From Actinomyces trachealis (GTDB lineage: Bacteria > Actinomycetota > Actinomycetes > Actinomycetales > Actinomycetaceae): 64,000 nucleotides of DNA. Location: assembly GCF_015711475.1 (NCBI RefSeq), contig NZ_CP065027.1:2232001-2296000 (forward strand). Direction: 5' to 3'. A model generated the notes under the pieces. That model made no database searches, was not told where the DNA came from, and worked only from the letters and a program-made list of their open reading frames with translations. Numbering within the stretch: position 1 is the stretch's first letter; each line of letters opens with the position of its first letter. Position numbers and translations under genes: made by a program. Below, one piece after another: positions 24,182-34,587 of this stretch.

Positions 24182-26293
24182 ATGGTTACGATGACTACGA
24201 ACCAGCTCCCCCGCACCCGCCGCCGTTCAGCAGCCAGGTATGCGGCTTGTGCTTTGCTCATCATCGCCCCGCTCCTGGCCGCCCCCACGGCTCTGGCTGC
24301 GCAAGCGGCCCCAGCATCGCCTGTCACGGGAGCGTCGGTTGGCCTTTCAGCCCTGGTCTTGCCCGCAGATAAGACCACTTCCACCACCGTGAAGAACCAC
24401 GTTACTGACGACGCCAACATCCTGGATGACAATGCCGCCGCCAAAGTGGTCTCCAAGGTGGCCAATAGTGGCGGCAACCTGTGGGTTGTGACCATGAAAG
24501 ATGGCTCTGTTTCCGCGGAGGAGTGGGCTAAGGCGGCATGGAAGGATTCAAACTTCGGTAACACGGACCTGCTGCTGGTCATCAATGTGCCGGACAACGG
24601 CATCAACACCTTTTACTTTGACGGCGCCGCCAAGAACTCCGTTTGGTCCACGTCCAAGCGCAAGTCGGTGGCCTCCGCTGTGCAGAAGCAGCTGAGTCGG
24701 CACGACTACGACGCCGCCGTGCAGGCCGTGGCCACTGCCGGTGGAGCCTCCAGCTCAGCTGGCTCCACGATCAGCACAGTGACACTGGTTGGCGGCGGGG
24801 CACTCGCCGTCACCGGTCTGATGACGTACCGCTCCAAGAAGCGCAAACAGCAGGCGCGCCAGGGGTCTGGGGGCGGCCCGGAGCAGCTGACTACTGAGCA
24901 GTTGCAAACCCAGGCTGGTGCCGCACTGGTGGAGACAGACAACGCGGTGCGTTCTGCTGCGGAGGAGCTGTCCTACGCCCAGGCGCAGTTCGGTCTGTCC
25001 GCCACCGATGCCTTTACGCAGGCGCTGCAGCGCGCCCAGGAGGAGGTCACGGCCTCCTTCGAACTGCGCAAACGCCTGGATGACAACATTCCTGAGACTG
25101 AGTTGCAGCAGCGCGCCATGCTCTCTGAGATCATTCGCCGCTGCCAGACGGCGCACCAGCAGATCGAGGCGCAGGAGAGCGAGTTCTCTAGGCGGCGTGG
25201 CATTGAGGCCAACCTGCCCACGGCTTTGGCTGAGACCCAGCAGCGGGCGGATGAGACGGCCGCCGCTATCACGGAGGCCCGCAGCATTCTGACCACGCTG
25301 CAAACCGCTTTCCCGGCGGCGTCGCTAGCTTCGGTGTCCACGGTGCCCGAGCATGCTGAGCGGCTACTGAACGCGGCCCGCACAGCACTGAAGCAGGCCA
25401 GGGAGTCTGTCGATTCCGGCCAGCAGGGCGCGGCGGTGGAGCAGGTGCGCATCGCCCAGGCCGCGATCGGCCAGGCGGGCACCCTGACTTCCCAGGTGGT
25501 TTCCGCCCGTGAACGCCTGGCCGGGGCCACGCAGGCGCTGCAGCAGGCGATCGGCTCAATCTCTTCTGACCTGCAGGACGCCAAGCGTCTGGAGAGCAAG
25601 CTGCCGTCAGCGGTGCTGGCGCCACTGGTGAAGGACGCGGAGGCGGCGGTGGCCGCTGGGCGTGCGGCCATGGGCGGCAGCCACTCCGGTGACCCGCTGG
25701 CGGCGTTGGACCAGCTCGCGCAGGCCGAGTCCGCGCTGGACAACGCCTTGGCCTCAGCCCGCGAGCAGGAGGAGAACGACAAGCGCGCTGCCGCCCAGGT
25801 GACCAGCCGCCTGGCACGACTCAATGGCCAGGTCAGCGAGGTGACCACCTACATCACCACACACCGTGGGGCGGTTGGCCCTGAGGCGCGTACCGCCTTG
25901 TCTGCGGCGTCGCGGCACGCGGCAGCGGCCCAGGCCCAGCAGGGCAGTGACCCGACGGCGGCGCTGCAGGAGGTGGCTGCGGGTGAGCAGCTGGTGGCGC
26001 AGGCGCAGAACCTGGCTGAGGCTGATGTACGTAACCGCTCCTACAACTCCGGTCCTTGGGACCAAGGTGGTTACGGTGGGAGCTACGGCTCCCGCAACGG
26101 CCGCGGTGGCGGCATCGACCTGGGCTCGCTAATTCTCGGCGGCATCCTGTTGGGTGGCGGTCACGGCAGCCACGGTGATCACGGCGGATACGGCGGCTGG
26201 AGCTCCGGCGGTGGCTGGGGCTCCGGCGGTGGCTGGGGCTCCGGCGGTGGCTGGGGCTCCGGCGGAGACGAGGGCTTCGGCGGCCGTTTCTGA
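24182..26293 (+). CDS. TPM-domain membrane protein with coiled coil and Gly-rich tail
   Basis: This protein of about 703 residues has a signal peptide (residues 15-40, ending LAAPTALAAQAAPA) and a TPM domain (residues 65-190, with VTDDANILDDNAA and DLLLVINVPDNG). A transmembrane helix follows near residues 198-218 (STVTLVGGGALAVTGLMTY). A long Gln/Ala/Glu-rich region (225-620) is predicted to be coiled coil. The end is glycine-rich, with GGGWGS repeats. The role is unknown; actinobacterial TPM proteins are envelope proteins of uncertain function. It is followed 190 bp later by pspA, suggesting a shared envelope-stress role. The start is ATG 24182 or 24191; the longer frame upstream is non-coding in character. 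Confidence 0.82.
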   Translation: MVTMTTNQLPRTRRRSAARYAACALLIIAPLLAAPTALAAQAAPASPVTGASVGLSALVLPADKTTSTTVKNHVTDDANILDDNAAAKVVSKVANSGGNLWVVTMKDGSVSAEEWAKAAWKDSNFGNTDLLLVINVPDNGINTFYFDGAAKNSVWSTSKRKSVASAVQKQLSRHDYDAAVQAVATAGGASSSAGSTISTVTLVGGGALAVTGLMTYRSKKRKQQARQGSGGGPEQLTTEQLQTQAGAALVETDNAVRSAAEELSYAQAQFGLSATDAFTQALQRAQEEVTASFELRKRLDDNIPETELQQRAMLSEIIRRCQTAHQQIEAQESEFSRRRGIEANLPTALAETQQRADETAAAITEARSILTTLQTAFPAASLASVSTVPEHAERLLNAARTALKQARESVDSGQQGAAVEQVRIAQAAIGQAGTLTSQVVSARERLAGATQALQQAIGSISSDLQDAKRLESKLPSAVLAPLVKDAEAAVAAGRAAMGGSHSGDPLAALDQLAQAESALDNALASAREQEENDKRAAAQVTSRLARLNGQVSEVTTYITTHRGAVGPEARTALSAASRHAAAAQAQQGSDPTAALQEVAAGEQLVAQAQNLAEADVRNRSYNSGPWDQGGYGGSYGSRNGRGGGIDLGSLILGGILLGGGHGSHGDHGGYGGWSSGGGWGSGGGWGSGGGWGSGGDEGFGGRF
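26197..26264 (+). repeat. 18-bp tandem repeat in the Gly-rich tail
   Basis: Three near-perfect copies of GGCGGTGGCTGGGGCTCC encode G-G-G-W-G-S units at the end of the TPM protein. Copy number could vary by slippage in frame, changing tail length. Confidence 0.85.
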
Positions 26294-26485
26294 CCACGCT
26301 GCCTGCAAGCAGCCCGCATTAATACACGTGTTATCGCGCTAGCAGGGATTGGGTGCCCGTTTTGCCCATGACTTGCCTTGAACTCTGACAACATCACTGA
26401 TAAGCCAATTCACAATCAGCATTTGGCGGACTGGACGCACCCCGCGTTCCCAGCCGACCAGGACAACCACAGAAGGGAACCCCCA

Positions 26486-27262
26486 ATGGCCGAGAAGCAG
26501 TCGATCCTGGGACGCATTGCCCAGCTCACCCGTGCCAACATCAACGCCCTGCTCGACCGGGCCGAGGACCCACAGAAGATGCTGGACCAGCTGGTGCGTG
26601 ACTACACCTCCTCCATCGCTGAGGCCCAGGACGCCGTCGCCCAAACTATCGGCAACCTGCGCCTAGCGGAGAAGGACCACGATGCTGACGTCGCCGAGGC
26701 CAAGGACTGGGGCGGCAAGGCCCTGGCCGCCTCCCAGAAGGCCGACCAGCTGCGCGCCGCTGGCGACATCGCTGGCGCCGATAAGTGGGATTCCCTGGCC
26801 AAGATCGCCATCACCAAGCAAATCACCGCTGAGAATGAGGCCAAAGCTGCTGAGCCGATGATCACCTCCCAGCGTCAGGTCGTAGACCAGCTCAAGACTG
26901 GTCTGACCCAGATGGAGGCCCGCCTCTCTGAACTCAAGAGCAAGCGTGACCAGCTGGTTGCGCGCCAGAAGAGCGCTCAGGCCCAGGTCAAGGTGCAGGG
27001 AGCCATCCGCTCCATCAACGTGCTCGACCCCACCAGCGAGTTGGCCCGCTACGAGGATCAGGTCCGGCGTGTGGAGGCCCAGGCCGTTGGTCAGATGGAG
27101 ATCGCTGGCGCCTCCCTGGAGCAGCAGTTTGCCGAACTGGAGGCCTCCGGCGACTCCCTTGAGGCCGAGGCTCGCCTGGCCGCACTGAAGGCTGGCAAGG
27201 CTCCCGTCCAGATAACCGACGGCGGCGTCGTCCACGTGGATGAAGGCGCGTCCTCCTACTGA
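26486..27262 (+). CDS. pspA: PspA/IM30 family protein
   Basis: This ESCRT-III-like membrane-stabilising protein of 258 residues begins MAEKQSILGRIAQLTRANIN, an amphipathic helix. Next comes the family hallmark ALLDRAEDPQKMLDQLVRDY (residues 20-40), then long helices, including QVKVQGAIRSINVLDPTSEL, which is typical of the actinobacterial form. It binds the inner face of the membrane under envelope stress. The AGAAGGGA ribosome site at 26470-26477 fixes the start. A strong hairpin follows. Neighbouring TPM, two-component and WXG100 genes suggest an envelope-related cluster. Confidence 0.92.
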   Translation: MAEKQSILGRIAQLTRANINALLDRAEDPQKMLDQLVRDYTSSIAEAQDAVAQTIGNLRLAEKDHDADVAEAKDWGGKALAASQKADQLRAAGDIAGADKWDSLAKIAITKQITAENEAKAAEPMITSQRQVVDQLKTGLTQMEARLSELKSKRDQLVARQKSAQAQVKVQGAIRSINVLDPTSELARYEDQVRRVEAQAVGQMEIAGASLEQQFAELEASGDSLEAEARLAALKAGKAPVQITDGGVVHVDEGASSY

Positions 27263-27286
27263 TAGACAGCGCCGACCAACCCTTTT

Positions 27287-27322
27287 GGGGCTGCCCCGCG
27301 GAGTGATCCGTGGGGCAGCCCC
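27287..27322 (+). terminator. Strong hairpin after pspA
   Basis: GGGGCTGCCCCGCGG at 27287-27301 pairs with CCGTGGGGCAGCCCC at 27308-27322 around a 6-base loop, followed by CCTT. It is the clearest terminator in this part of the window. Confidence 0.85.
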
Positions 27323-27405
27323 CCTTATGCCTACGGCGGAGGGCTTGCGGGGCGTGCAGGTCTCATCATGCGAGCACAAGGCGCCGCTACCGATACGATT
27401 GGCCC

Positions 27406-27984
27406 ATGAGCAAGCCCAGCTACCTACTCGTCGATGGCGAGAACATTGACGCCACCCTCGGCATGAGCGTACTTGGTCGGCGTCCTGAGCCTGACGAGCG
27501 CCCCCGCTGGGACCGGGTTCTGGATTTCTGTGACGGCGCCTGGGCGGATGACGCCGAGGACACCAGCGCCCTGTTCTTCCTCAACGCCACCTCTGGCCAT
27601 ATGCCCATGGGCTTTGTCCAGGCCCTCATGGCCATGGACTACCGGCCCGTGCCACTGCAGGGCACCGGCAGCCCGGAGGAGAAGGTTGTAGACATTGGTA
27701 TCCAGCGCACGCTGGAGGCCATCGCTGAGCGCGGCACCACTGCCAACGTGCTCCTGGGTTCTCACGACGGCGACTATGTGCCCCAGGTGGAGCGCCTGTT
27801 GGACTCGGGTTGCTCCGTAGGCGTCTTGTGCTTCCGCGAGTTCCTCTCCAGCCAGCTGGCGGCCCTGGAGGAGCGCGGCCTACGCATCCACGACCTGGAA
27901 TCGGACGTGGATGCCTTTACGATTGCGCTGCCGCGTGTTCGTATCATCCCGCTGGCGGAGTTCGACCCGACCAAGTTTATCTGA
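27406..27984 (+). CDS. NYN-domain (PIN-like) putative ribonuclease
   Basis: This 192-residue NYN/LabA-type protein has the conserved acidic motifs YLLVDGENID (residues 4-13), ALFFLNATSG, and LLGSHDGDYVPQVERLLDSG (around residue 121). The aspartates form the metal site expected of PIN-like nucleases. The rest of the domain ends near FTIALPRVRIIPLAEFD. It probably cuts RNA; the target is unknown. ATG 27406 begins MSKPSYLLVDG at the usual distance from the first motif. It stands between the pspA terminator and the response regulator gene. Confidence 0.85.
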   Translation: MSKPSYLLVDGENIDATLGMSVLGRRPEPDERPRWDRVLDFCDGAWADDAEDTSALFFLNATSGHMPMGFVQALMAMDYRPVPLQGTGSPEEKVVDIGIQRTLEAIAERGTTANVLLGSHDGDYVPQVERLLDSGCSVGVLCFREFLSSQLAALEERGLRIHDLESDVDAFTIALPRVRIIPLAEFDPTKFI

Positions 27985-28016
27985 GCGGACTGTCCCCAGA
28001 CTCCACGCAACCTACA

Positions 28017-28044
28017 TTCAAGTGACTTTCAGCAAATTTTCAGG
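28017..28044 (+). promoter_or_regulatory. Three 11-bp-phased TTCA repeats before the OmpR-type regulator
   Basis: TTCAAG (28017), TTCAGC (28028) and TTCAGG (28039) begin at exact 11-bp intervals, on one face of the helix, 23 bp upstream of the start codon. PhoB/PhoP-family regulators bind such phased direct repeats, so this is a likely autoregulatory site. Confidence 0.55.
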
Positions 28045-28066
28045 GTTCGGCGGCAGGGTGACCCAC

Positions 28067-28795
28067 ATGGATCAGACCCACACCGAGGCGCACCTTCTCG
28101 TCGTTGACGACGAGCCAAATATCCGCGATCTGCTTGCCTCCTCCCTGCGCTTCGCAGGCTTTGAGGTGACCACCGCCGCTGACGGAAACGCGGCCCTGCA
28201 CGGTGTCGAAAAGGACCAGCCTGACCTGGTGGTCCTGGACGTCATGCTCCCCGACATGGATGGCTTCACCGTGGCACGCCGCCTGCGCGAGCGGGATGTG
28301 ACCACCCCAATCCTCTTCCTGACCGCCCGGGACGACATGTCGGACAAGATCCAGGGCCTGACCGTCGGCGGTGACGACTACGTCACCAAGCCCTTCGGCC
28401 TAGAGGAGGTGGTGGCTCGCATCCGCGCCATTCTGCGCCGTACCCACGCCTCCGAGCCGGAGGACGACGGCACCCTGCGCGTCGCGGACTTGATCCTGGA
28501 CGAGGACGCCCACGAGGTACACCGCGCTGGCGTGGAGGTTGACCTGTCCCCCACCGAGTTCAAACTCCTGCGCTACCTGATGCTCAACGCCGGGCGGGTG
28601 GTCTCCAAATCCCAGATCCTAGATCACGTCTGGGAGTACGACTGGAACGGCGACGCCGCCATCGTGGAGTCCTACATCTCCTACCTGCGCCGCAAGGTTG
28701 ACCAGATTGACGACGCCAATGGGAAGGCTGTGGCCCCGCTCATCCAGACCCGCCGAGGGGTGGGTTACATGCTGCGCGAGCCCAAGGCGGACTGA
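28067..28795 (+). CDS. OmpR-family response regulator
   Basis: This protein of 242 residues has a receiver domain with phospho-acceptor Asp in VVLDVMLPDMDG, Thr in LFLTARD and Lys in VTKPF. A winged-helix DNA-binding domain follows (SPTEFKLLRYLMLNAGRVVS, then YISYLRRKVD, ending RGVGYMLRE). It resembles TrcR/PhoP-type actinobacterial regulators. ATG 28067 is used; an in-frame GTG at 28058 is possible. The histidine kinase begins 3 bp after its stop, so they form one operon. Phased repeats lie directly upstream. Confidence 0.92.
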   Translation: MDQTHTEAHLLVVDDEPNIRDLLASSLRFAGFEVTTAADGNAALHGVEKDQPDLVVLDVMLPDMDGFTVARRLRERDVTTPILFLTARDDMSDKIQGLTVGGDDYVTKPFGLEEVVARIRAILRRTHASEPEDDGTLRVADLILDEDAHEVHRAGVEVDLSPTEFKLLRYLMLNAGRVVSKSQILDHVWEYDWNGDAAIVESYISYLRRKVDQIDDANGKAVAPLIQTRRGVGYMLREPKAD

Positions 28796-28797
28796 AG

Positions 28798-30432
28798 GTG
28801 CCGCCCCAAGCGCGCCGCTCCAAGCCGGAAAGGCTCGGCAAGCATAAGCAGGAGGCATCAGCAGTACCTCTCGCACAGGCCAGCGATACCACTCGCAATC
28901 CCTTAAAGGCCATCAGCGGCAAATGGCAGTCCCTGCCCCTTGAGTCGCGTCTAGTCACCATCACCGCCCTGCTCATCACCATCGGCCTGGTGGCGGTCTC
29001 CACCGCCTCCACCTACCTGTTGCAGACGCACCTGCTGAGCCAGGTTGATGACCAACTTCAATCCACCAGCCAGACCGTCGGCTCGCAAGCGCTCGCGCGC
29101 CTAGAAGATGGCGCCGTCCCCTATATGCCCTCCACCTACTACATGCAGGTGCAGTACCTGGATGGCACCTCCGCAGAGATCGTGTCCCCCGGCACTGCTG
29201 CCACCTACGGCAGACCCCTGGTCGGATCCTTGAACCTTGAGGATGTCAGGGCTCAGGAGAACGGCCTGATCCTGCGCACCGTGGACTCAGATATTCCCGG
29301 CCACCAGTGGCGCGTGATCGTCCTGGGCGTCACTGGTGGAACCAAGCAGAACGCCACCCCCACCGAGTACAGCGGCGTGGTAGCAATCGGCCTACCGCTG
29401 GCAGACATCGTAGAGACCGTGGAACGCACCCGCCTGGTGGTAACCCTGACCTCCGTCTGCGTGATCCTCCTGGGCGGCCTAGCCGCCATGTTCCTGGTCA
29501 GCCACTCACTGAAGCCCCTGCGGCAGATCAAGTCCGTGGCTGGGCGAATCGCCGACGGCGACCTGTCCGCGCGCGTGCCCACCACCGAGCACCCGCATAC
29601 AGAGGTCGGCTCACTACAGGTGTCGCTGAACAAAATGCTGGCGCGCAACGAGCACGCCTTTGATGTGCAGACCATCGCGCAGGAACGTATGACGCGCTTC
29701 GTCTCTGACGCCTCCCACGAACTGCGCACACCCCTGGCCACCATACGTGGCTACGGCGAGCTCTATCGCATGGGTGGGGTGCCCGCCGAGCGGGTGGAGG
29801 AGGTCATGGAGCGCATCGAATCTGAGTCCGGGCGTATGGGACGCCTGGTGGAGGACCTGTTGCAGCTGGCCCGCATGGACCAGGGGCGTCCCATTGAGAT
29901 GACCAAGGTGGACCTGCGCGAAGTCGCTACGGGCGCCCTGACGGACATGAGTGTGCTGGCTCCGGACCGCGAGTGCGAACTGATCGGCCTGGACGGGCAG
30001 GATGCCGCGCCACTGGTGGTTGATGGTGACCGTGACCGCCTCTCCCAGGTGCTCACCAACCTGCTAGGCAACATCGTGCGCTACACGCCGGAGAACAGCC
30101 CTGTGGAGATCGCCCTGGGCATCCGCCCCCCGCAGGCCGACGACGTCGACTCCACCGCCGACCAGAACGAGGAAGCGGCCGCGCTGCCGCCCAACCAGCT
30201 ACGCGCCGTCGTGGAAGTGCGCGACCACGGCCCCGGCGTCGATGCGGCTGACGCCAAGCGGGTCTTTGAGCGCTTCTACCGTGCGGATACCTCACGCAAC
30301 CGCGAGACCGGTGGTTCGGGCCTTGGCTTGGCCATCGTGGCAACGATTGTAGGGGCACACGGGGGCACTGTGCGCATGCTCACGACGCCGGGCGGCGGAG
30401 CCACCGTCCGTATGACTTTCCCGCTGCCATGA
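28798..30432 (+). CDS. Sensor histidine kinase with HAMP domain
   Basis: This protein of 544 residues has a basic cytoplasmic N-terminus, a first membrane helix near residues 55-75, an extracytoplasmic sensor of about 140 residues, and a second helix near residues 215-235 (VTLTSVCVILLGGLAAMFLV). A HAMP linker (SLKPLRQIKSVAGRIADGDL) leads to the HisKA domain, with phospho-accepting His in SDASHELRTPLATIRGYGEL, and then the HATPase domain (N-box TNLLGNIVRYTPE, G-boxes DHGPGVD and GGSGLGLAIV). GTG 28798 sits right after the regulator stop. Layout and order match TrcS/PhoR-type kinases. The signal sensed is unknown. Confidence 0.92.
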   Translation: MPPQARRSKPERLGKHKQEASAVPLAQASDTTRNPLKAISGKWQSLPLESRLVTITALLITIGLVAVSTASTYLLQTHLLSQVDDQLQSTSQTVGSQALARLEDGAVPYMPSTYYMQVQYLDGTSAEIVSPGTAATYGRPLVGSLNLEDVRAQENGLILRTVDSDIPGHQWRVIVLGVTGGTKQNATPTEYSGVVAIGLPLADIVETVERTRLVVTLTSVCVILLGGLAAMFLVSHSLKPLRQIKSVAGRIADGDLSARVPTTEHPHTEVGSLQVSLNKMLARNEHAFDVQTIAQERMTRFVSDASHELRTPLATIRGYGELYRMGGVPAERVEEVMERIESESGRMGRLVEDLLQLARMDQGRPIEMTKVDLREVATGALTDMSVLAPDRECELIGLDGQDAAPLVVDGDRDRLSQVLTNLLGNIVRYTPENSPVEIALGIRPPQADDVDSTADQNEEAAALPPNQLRAVVEVRDHGPGVDAADAKRVFERFYRADTSRNRETGGSGLGLAIVATIVGAHGGTVRMLTTPGGGATVRMTFPLP

Positions 30433-30500
30433 GCATCTTTCGCCGCTGCGAGAACGCCTTACGGCGGTTGATTGAGCCGCTGGGCTAGATCGCACAGCGC

Positions 30501-30553
30501 CTTCTCAATGGTTCTTCTCAATGGCTCTTCTTAGATGGCTCCTCTTGATGGTT
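30501..30553 (+). repeat. Four degenerate 13-bp tandem repeats
   Basis: CTTCTCAATGGTT, CTTCTCAATGGCT, CTTCTTAGATGGCT and CCTCTTGATGGTT follow each other in the gap between the kinase and the HD-type gene. No function is apparent. Confidence 0.6.
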
Positions 30554-30642
30554 TGTTGCGCATCTCCGCCTTCCGGAGGATCGCCGTCTCCCCTAAGAGG
30601 GCTACGATGTCCTGGTCCCTATGTCAGTTCGGAGGCGTTTCT

Positions 30643-32025
30643 ATGGGCGTGATTGACGCGCCGCAGTGGCTTCTTCCAGCGTTCACCCGCTCCGTGCGCG
30701 CCCTTGGTGCCACGGCGGACCCTAAACAGATCCAGGCCTCTTGTGAGGCCCTGCTTGAACGCTGGTCCACACCAGATCGCCGCTTCCACAATGTGCGCCA
30801 CGTGATCGACATGCTGGCGCGCGTGGATGAGTTGGCGGACGAGTCGCACAACCCGGACATGATCCGCATCGCCACCTGGTACCACGGCTGCGTCTTCTCC
30901 TTGACGCCGCATGACACCTACCGGCGCAACGGCGGTGAGGATGAGGCGGCCTCTGCCGCTGAGGCAGCCTCAGATCTGCAGGCCCTGGGGATTCCTGACG
31001 GCAAGGTGGACCGCATCTGCCGTCTGATTCTGTCCCTCAAACGCCACAACCTGGAGGACGACATTGACGCCATGGCGCTCAACGACGCCGACCTGGGTAC
31101 GCTGGCCGTTGACCCTCAGCTGTACAAGTCCTACCGCAAGCTTGTGCGCGCCGAGTACGAACACGTCCCGGACCTGGATTACTTCCGGGCGCGCCGCGAG
31201 ATCGTCACCAAGCTGCTGGGCCGCGAGAAACTGTTCTCTTCCCCACTTGGCGCCCGTTGGGAACGGCCTGCACGCGAGAACCTGCAGTCCGAACTGCGGC
31301 ATATCACCAGCAGGCTCACTGAGATGGAGGATGCCGTGCCCACCCCCGCCTCTGCCACAGACCTGCCCCGAACCTCCGCACCCAGCAGTAGCGTGCCTGC
31401 GGTGGCCCAGCCTCGCCGCACGCAGACCTTCCCCTCCCCCACCAAGCAGGTCTCTGAGCCCGCTGCGGCATCGGCAGCGCGCGAGCAGGTAGCCGCCGCG
31501 CCAGCTCAAGTGGCCCCACCGGCACCACCGGTCCGCTACGTGTCCCCGGTGACCGCTGCCTCCGCAGCTGTTCCCGTCGCCTCGGCGGAAGAGGCGGGGT
31601 TATTGCACTCACCGTCTTTCTCAACTGGCCCGGAGCTGCCCGAGCGCAGCGGCCAGACGACGGCGTCAGCGTCTGTGCCTCCCCCGGTCAATGAGCAAGT
31701 CAGCAGCCCGGCCTTGGCTGCGCCTGAGGAGGCACTGCCTGCTGACAAGGACGCCCCCCACACAGACAAAGCCCCGGTGCCGCGGGCCCCCGCACACACC
31801 ACCTCCATGGAATCCTGCGCGGAGGACATCGAGGCCCTGCTGGCCAAGCCCACCGACCCTGGTACGCCCTTAACGCGCCAGGAGCAGGCCGAGGCTCACC
31901 GCACCAAGCTCTGCCAGTTGGCGCGGGCCAAGAGCGAAGCTGCTAAGGCCCTGCGGGAGATGCGCACGGCCTCCTTCCCCGCCATCAAGGAGGAGATCAT
32001 CCAGGACGGCGCCGGGCAGCTCTGA
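30643..32025 (+). CDS. HD-superfamily-like protein with Pro/Ala-rich C-terminal region
   Basis: The first 205 of 460 residues match the bacterial 'predicted metal-dependent HD-superfamily hydrolase' group. They include RRFHNVRHVIDML (residues 47-59), IATWYHGCVF (residues 79-88) and LILSLKRHN, giving the spaced His/Asp residues of the metal site. The enzyme's substrate in that group is not established. The remaining 250 residues are a low-complexity Pro/Ala/Ser stretch ending in a charged helical tail (TRQEQAEAHRTKLCQLARAK). That tail is not typical of the family and may be a disordered linker. GGAGG at 30631-30635 fixes the start at 30643. Confidence 0.75.
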   Translation: MGVIDAPQWLLPAFTRSVRALGATADPKQIQASCEALLERWSTPDRRFHNVRHVIDMLARVDELADESHNPDMIRIATWYHGCVFSLTPHDTYRRNGGEDEAASAAEAASDLQALGIPDGKVDRICRLILSLKRHNLEDDIDAMALNDADLGTLAVDPQLYKSYRKLVRAEYEHVPDLDYFRARREIVTKLLGREKLFSSPLGARWERPARENLQSELRHITSRLTEMEDAVPTPASATDLPRTSAPSSSVPAVAQPRRTQTFPSPTKQVSEPAAASAAREQVAAAPAQVAPPAPPVRYVSPVTAASAAVPVASAEEAGLLHSPSFSTGPELPERSGQTTASASVPPPVNEQVSSPALAAPEEALPADKDAPHTDKAPVPRAPAHTTSMESCAEDIEALLAKPTDPGTPLTRQEQAEAHRTKLCQLARAKSEAAKALREMRTASFPAIKEEIIQDGAGQL

Positions 32026-32286
32026 GGCGCGGCTGCCGGCCCTTAGGGCCCGGTGGCGCGCTCTGCGGCCTCACACCCGCGGTTTCGGTGCCTTCTCTGC
32101 GCTCTCTCTGTGCCCTCCAGCTCTCAGTGGCCCCTAATCTGCCGTCCGGCCCGCGCTCCACAAGGGCGTCTCGTGCAGGGGCCGTGCAGGGCTCTGGGGG
32201 CTCGCGGCAGTGGGGGTTTTAGCTTCTCTAGCGTGTCTTTTGAGGACACCACCGGGGTGCCCATCTGCCCATCAGAAAGGCCCGCC

Positions 32287-32583
32287 ATGAGCACCTACAC
32301 CGTTGACACCAACGAAGTCTCCGCAACCGCCGCCCGCACCCGCGCCCGCATCTGCACGATCCAGAATGAGGTGGACGCCATGAACGGGGATCTAGCCACT
32401 CTGCAGTCCTCCTGGACCGGCTCAGCCTCCAACTCCATGGGTGAATGTGGCGTCCAGTGGCATGCCACCCAGCTGCAGGTCCAGAGCAACCTGCACAGCA
32501 TCGGCCAGGCTCTGGACCAGGCGGCCTTTTCCTACGATGACGCTGAAACCAGCAACCGCAACCGTTTTACCGTGCCGCAGTGA
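32287..32583 (+). CDS. WXG100-family (EsxA-like) small secreted protein
   Basis: This 98-residue helical protein has a central W-x-G turn (SWTGSASNSM, residues 42-51) between two helices, the hallmark of ESX/type VII substrates. A candidate C-terminal Y-x-x-x-D/E signal is seen in YDDAET. AGAAAGG just upstream supports the start. No EccC, EccB or other type VII genes and no second Esx partner occur in the window. It may be an orphan substrate or an export-independent regulator. Confidence 0.87.
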   Translation: MSTYTVDTNEVSATAARTRARICTIQNEVDAMNGDLATLQSSWTGSASNSMGECGVQWHATQLQVQSNLHSIGQALDQAAFSYDDAETSNRNRFTVPQ

Positions 32584-32598
32584 CCCAAAGGTGCAGGC

Positions 32599-32641
32599 AC
32601 GGCGGGCCGTCCACCTGCTAGTGCAGGGGGCGGCCCGCCGT
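32599..32641. terminator. Long bidirectional hairpin between WXG100 gene and groEL
   Basis: ACGGCGGGCCGTCC and GGGCGGCCCGCCGT form a stem of about 13 bp around an inner CCTGC/GCAGG stem. It can stop transcription from both convergent genes. A second perfect 16-bp palindrome, CAGCGCCTAGGCGCTG, lies at 32659-32674. Confidence 0.75.
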
Positions 32642-32696
32642 CGCCACTGTTTACGGTTCAGCGCCTAGGCGCTGGTGACCGTGCCGAACACTAGGT

Positions 32697-34388
<1,692 letters not shown>

Positions 34389-34437
34389 TCACGACTGGCG
34401 CCATCCCTCACCTTCCGGCCTGGTTGACTCACTCGGG

Positions 34438-34464
34438 CTGTCACTCGACACCCCTGAGTGCTAA
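34438..34464 (-). promoter_or_regulatory. CIRCE operator 1 upstream of groEL
   Basis: On the groEL strand: TTAGCACTC, 9 bases, GAGTGACAG. The left arm is a perfect CIRCE half-site and the right arm matches in GAGTG. CIRCE is bound by the heat-shock repressor HrcA. Confidence 0.85.
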
Positions 34465-34472
34465 CGGCAATG

Positions 34473-34499
34473 CTGGCACTCTCACCCCGCGAGTGCAAG
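34473..34499 (-). promoter_or_regulatory. CIRCE-like operator 2 upstream of groEL
   Basis: CTGGCACTC, 9 bases, GAGTGCAAG: the inner GCACTC/GAGTGC is perfect with the canonical 9-base spacer. It begins 8 bases after the first element, so two HrcA dimers could bind side by side. Confidence 0.7.
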
Positions 34500-34587
34500 A
34501 CGCGCTCCACGCAGGCACGGGGTGTACGCCCACGGCGTGCAAGCACCGCCCCGCCACAGGCCACCCGCCCCGGGCCCAGCAGTTCAG

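Noticed and set aside
26197..26264. Regular short repeats that could suggest a CRISPR array
   Set aside because: The repeats are contiguous 18-bp units with no spacers, in frame within the Gly-rich tail of a protein.
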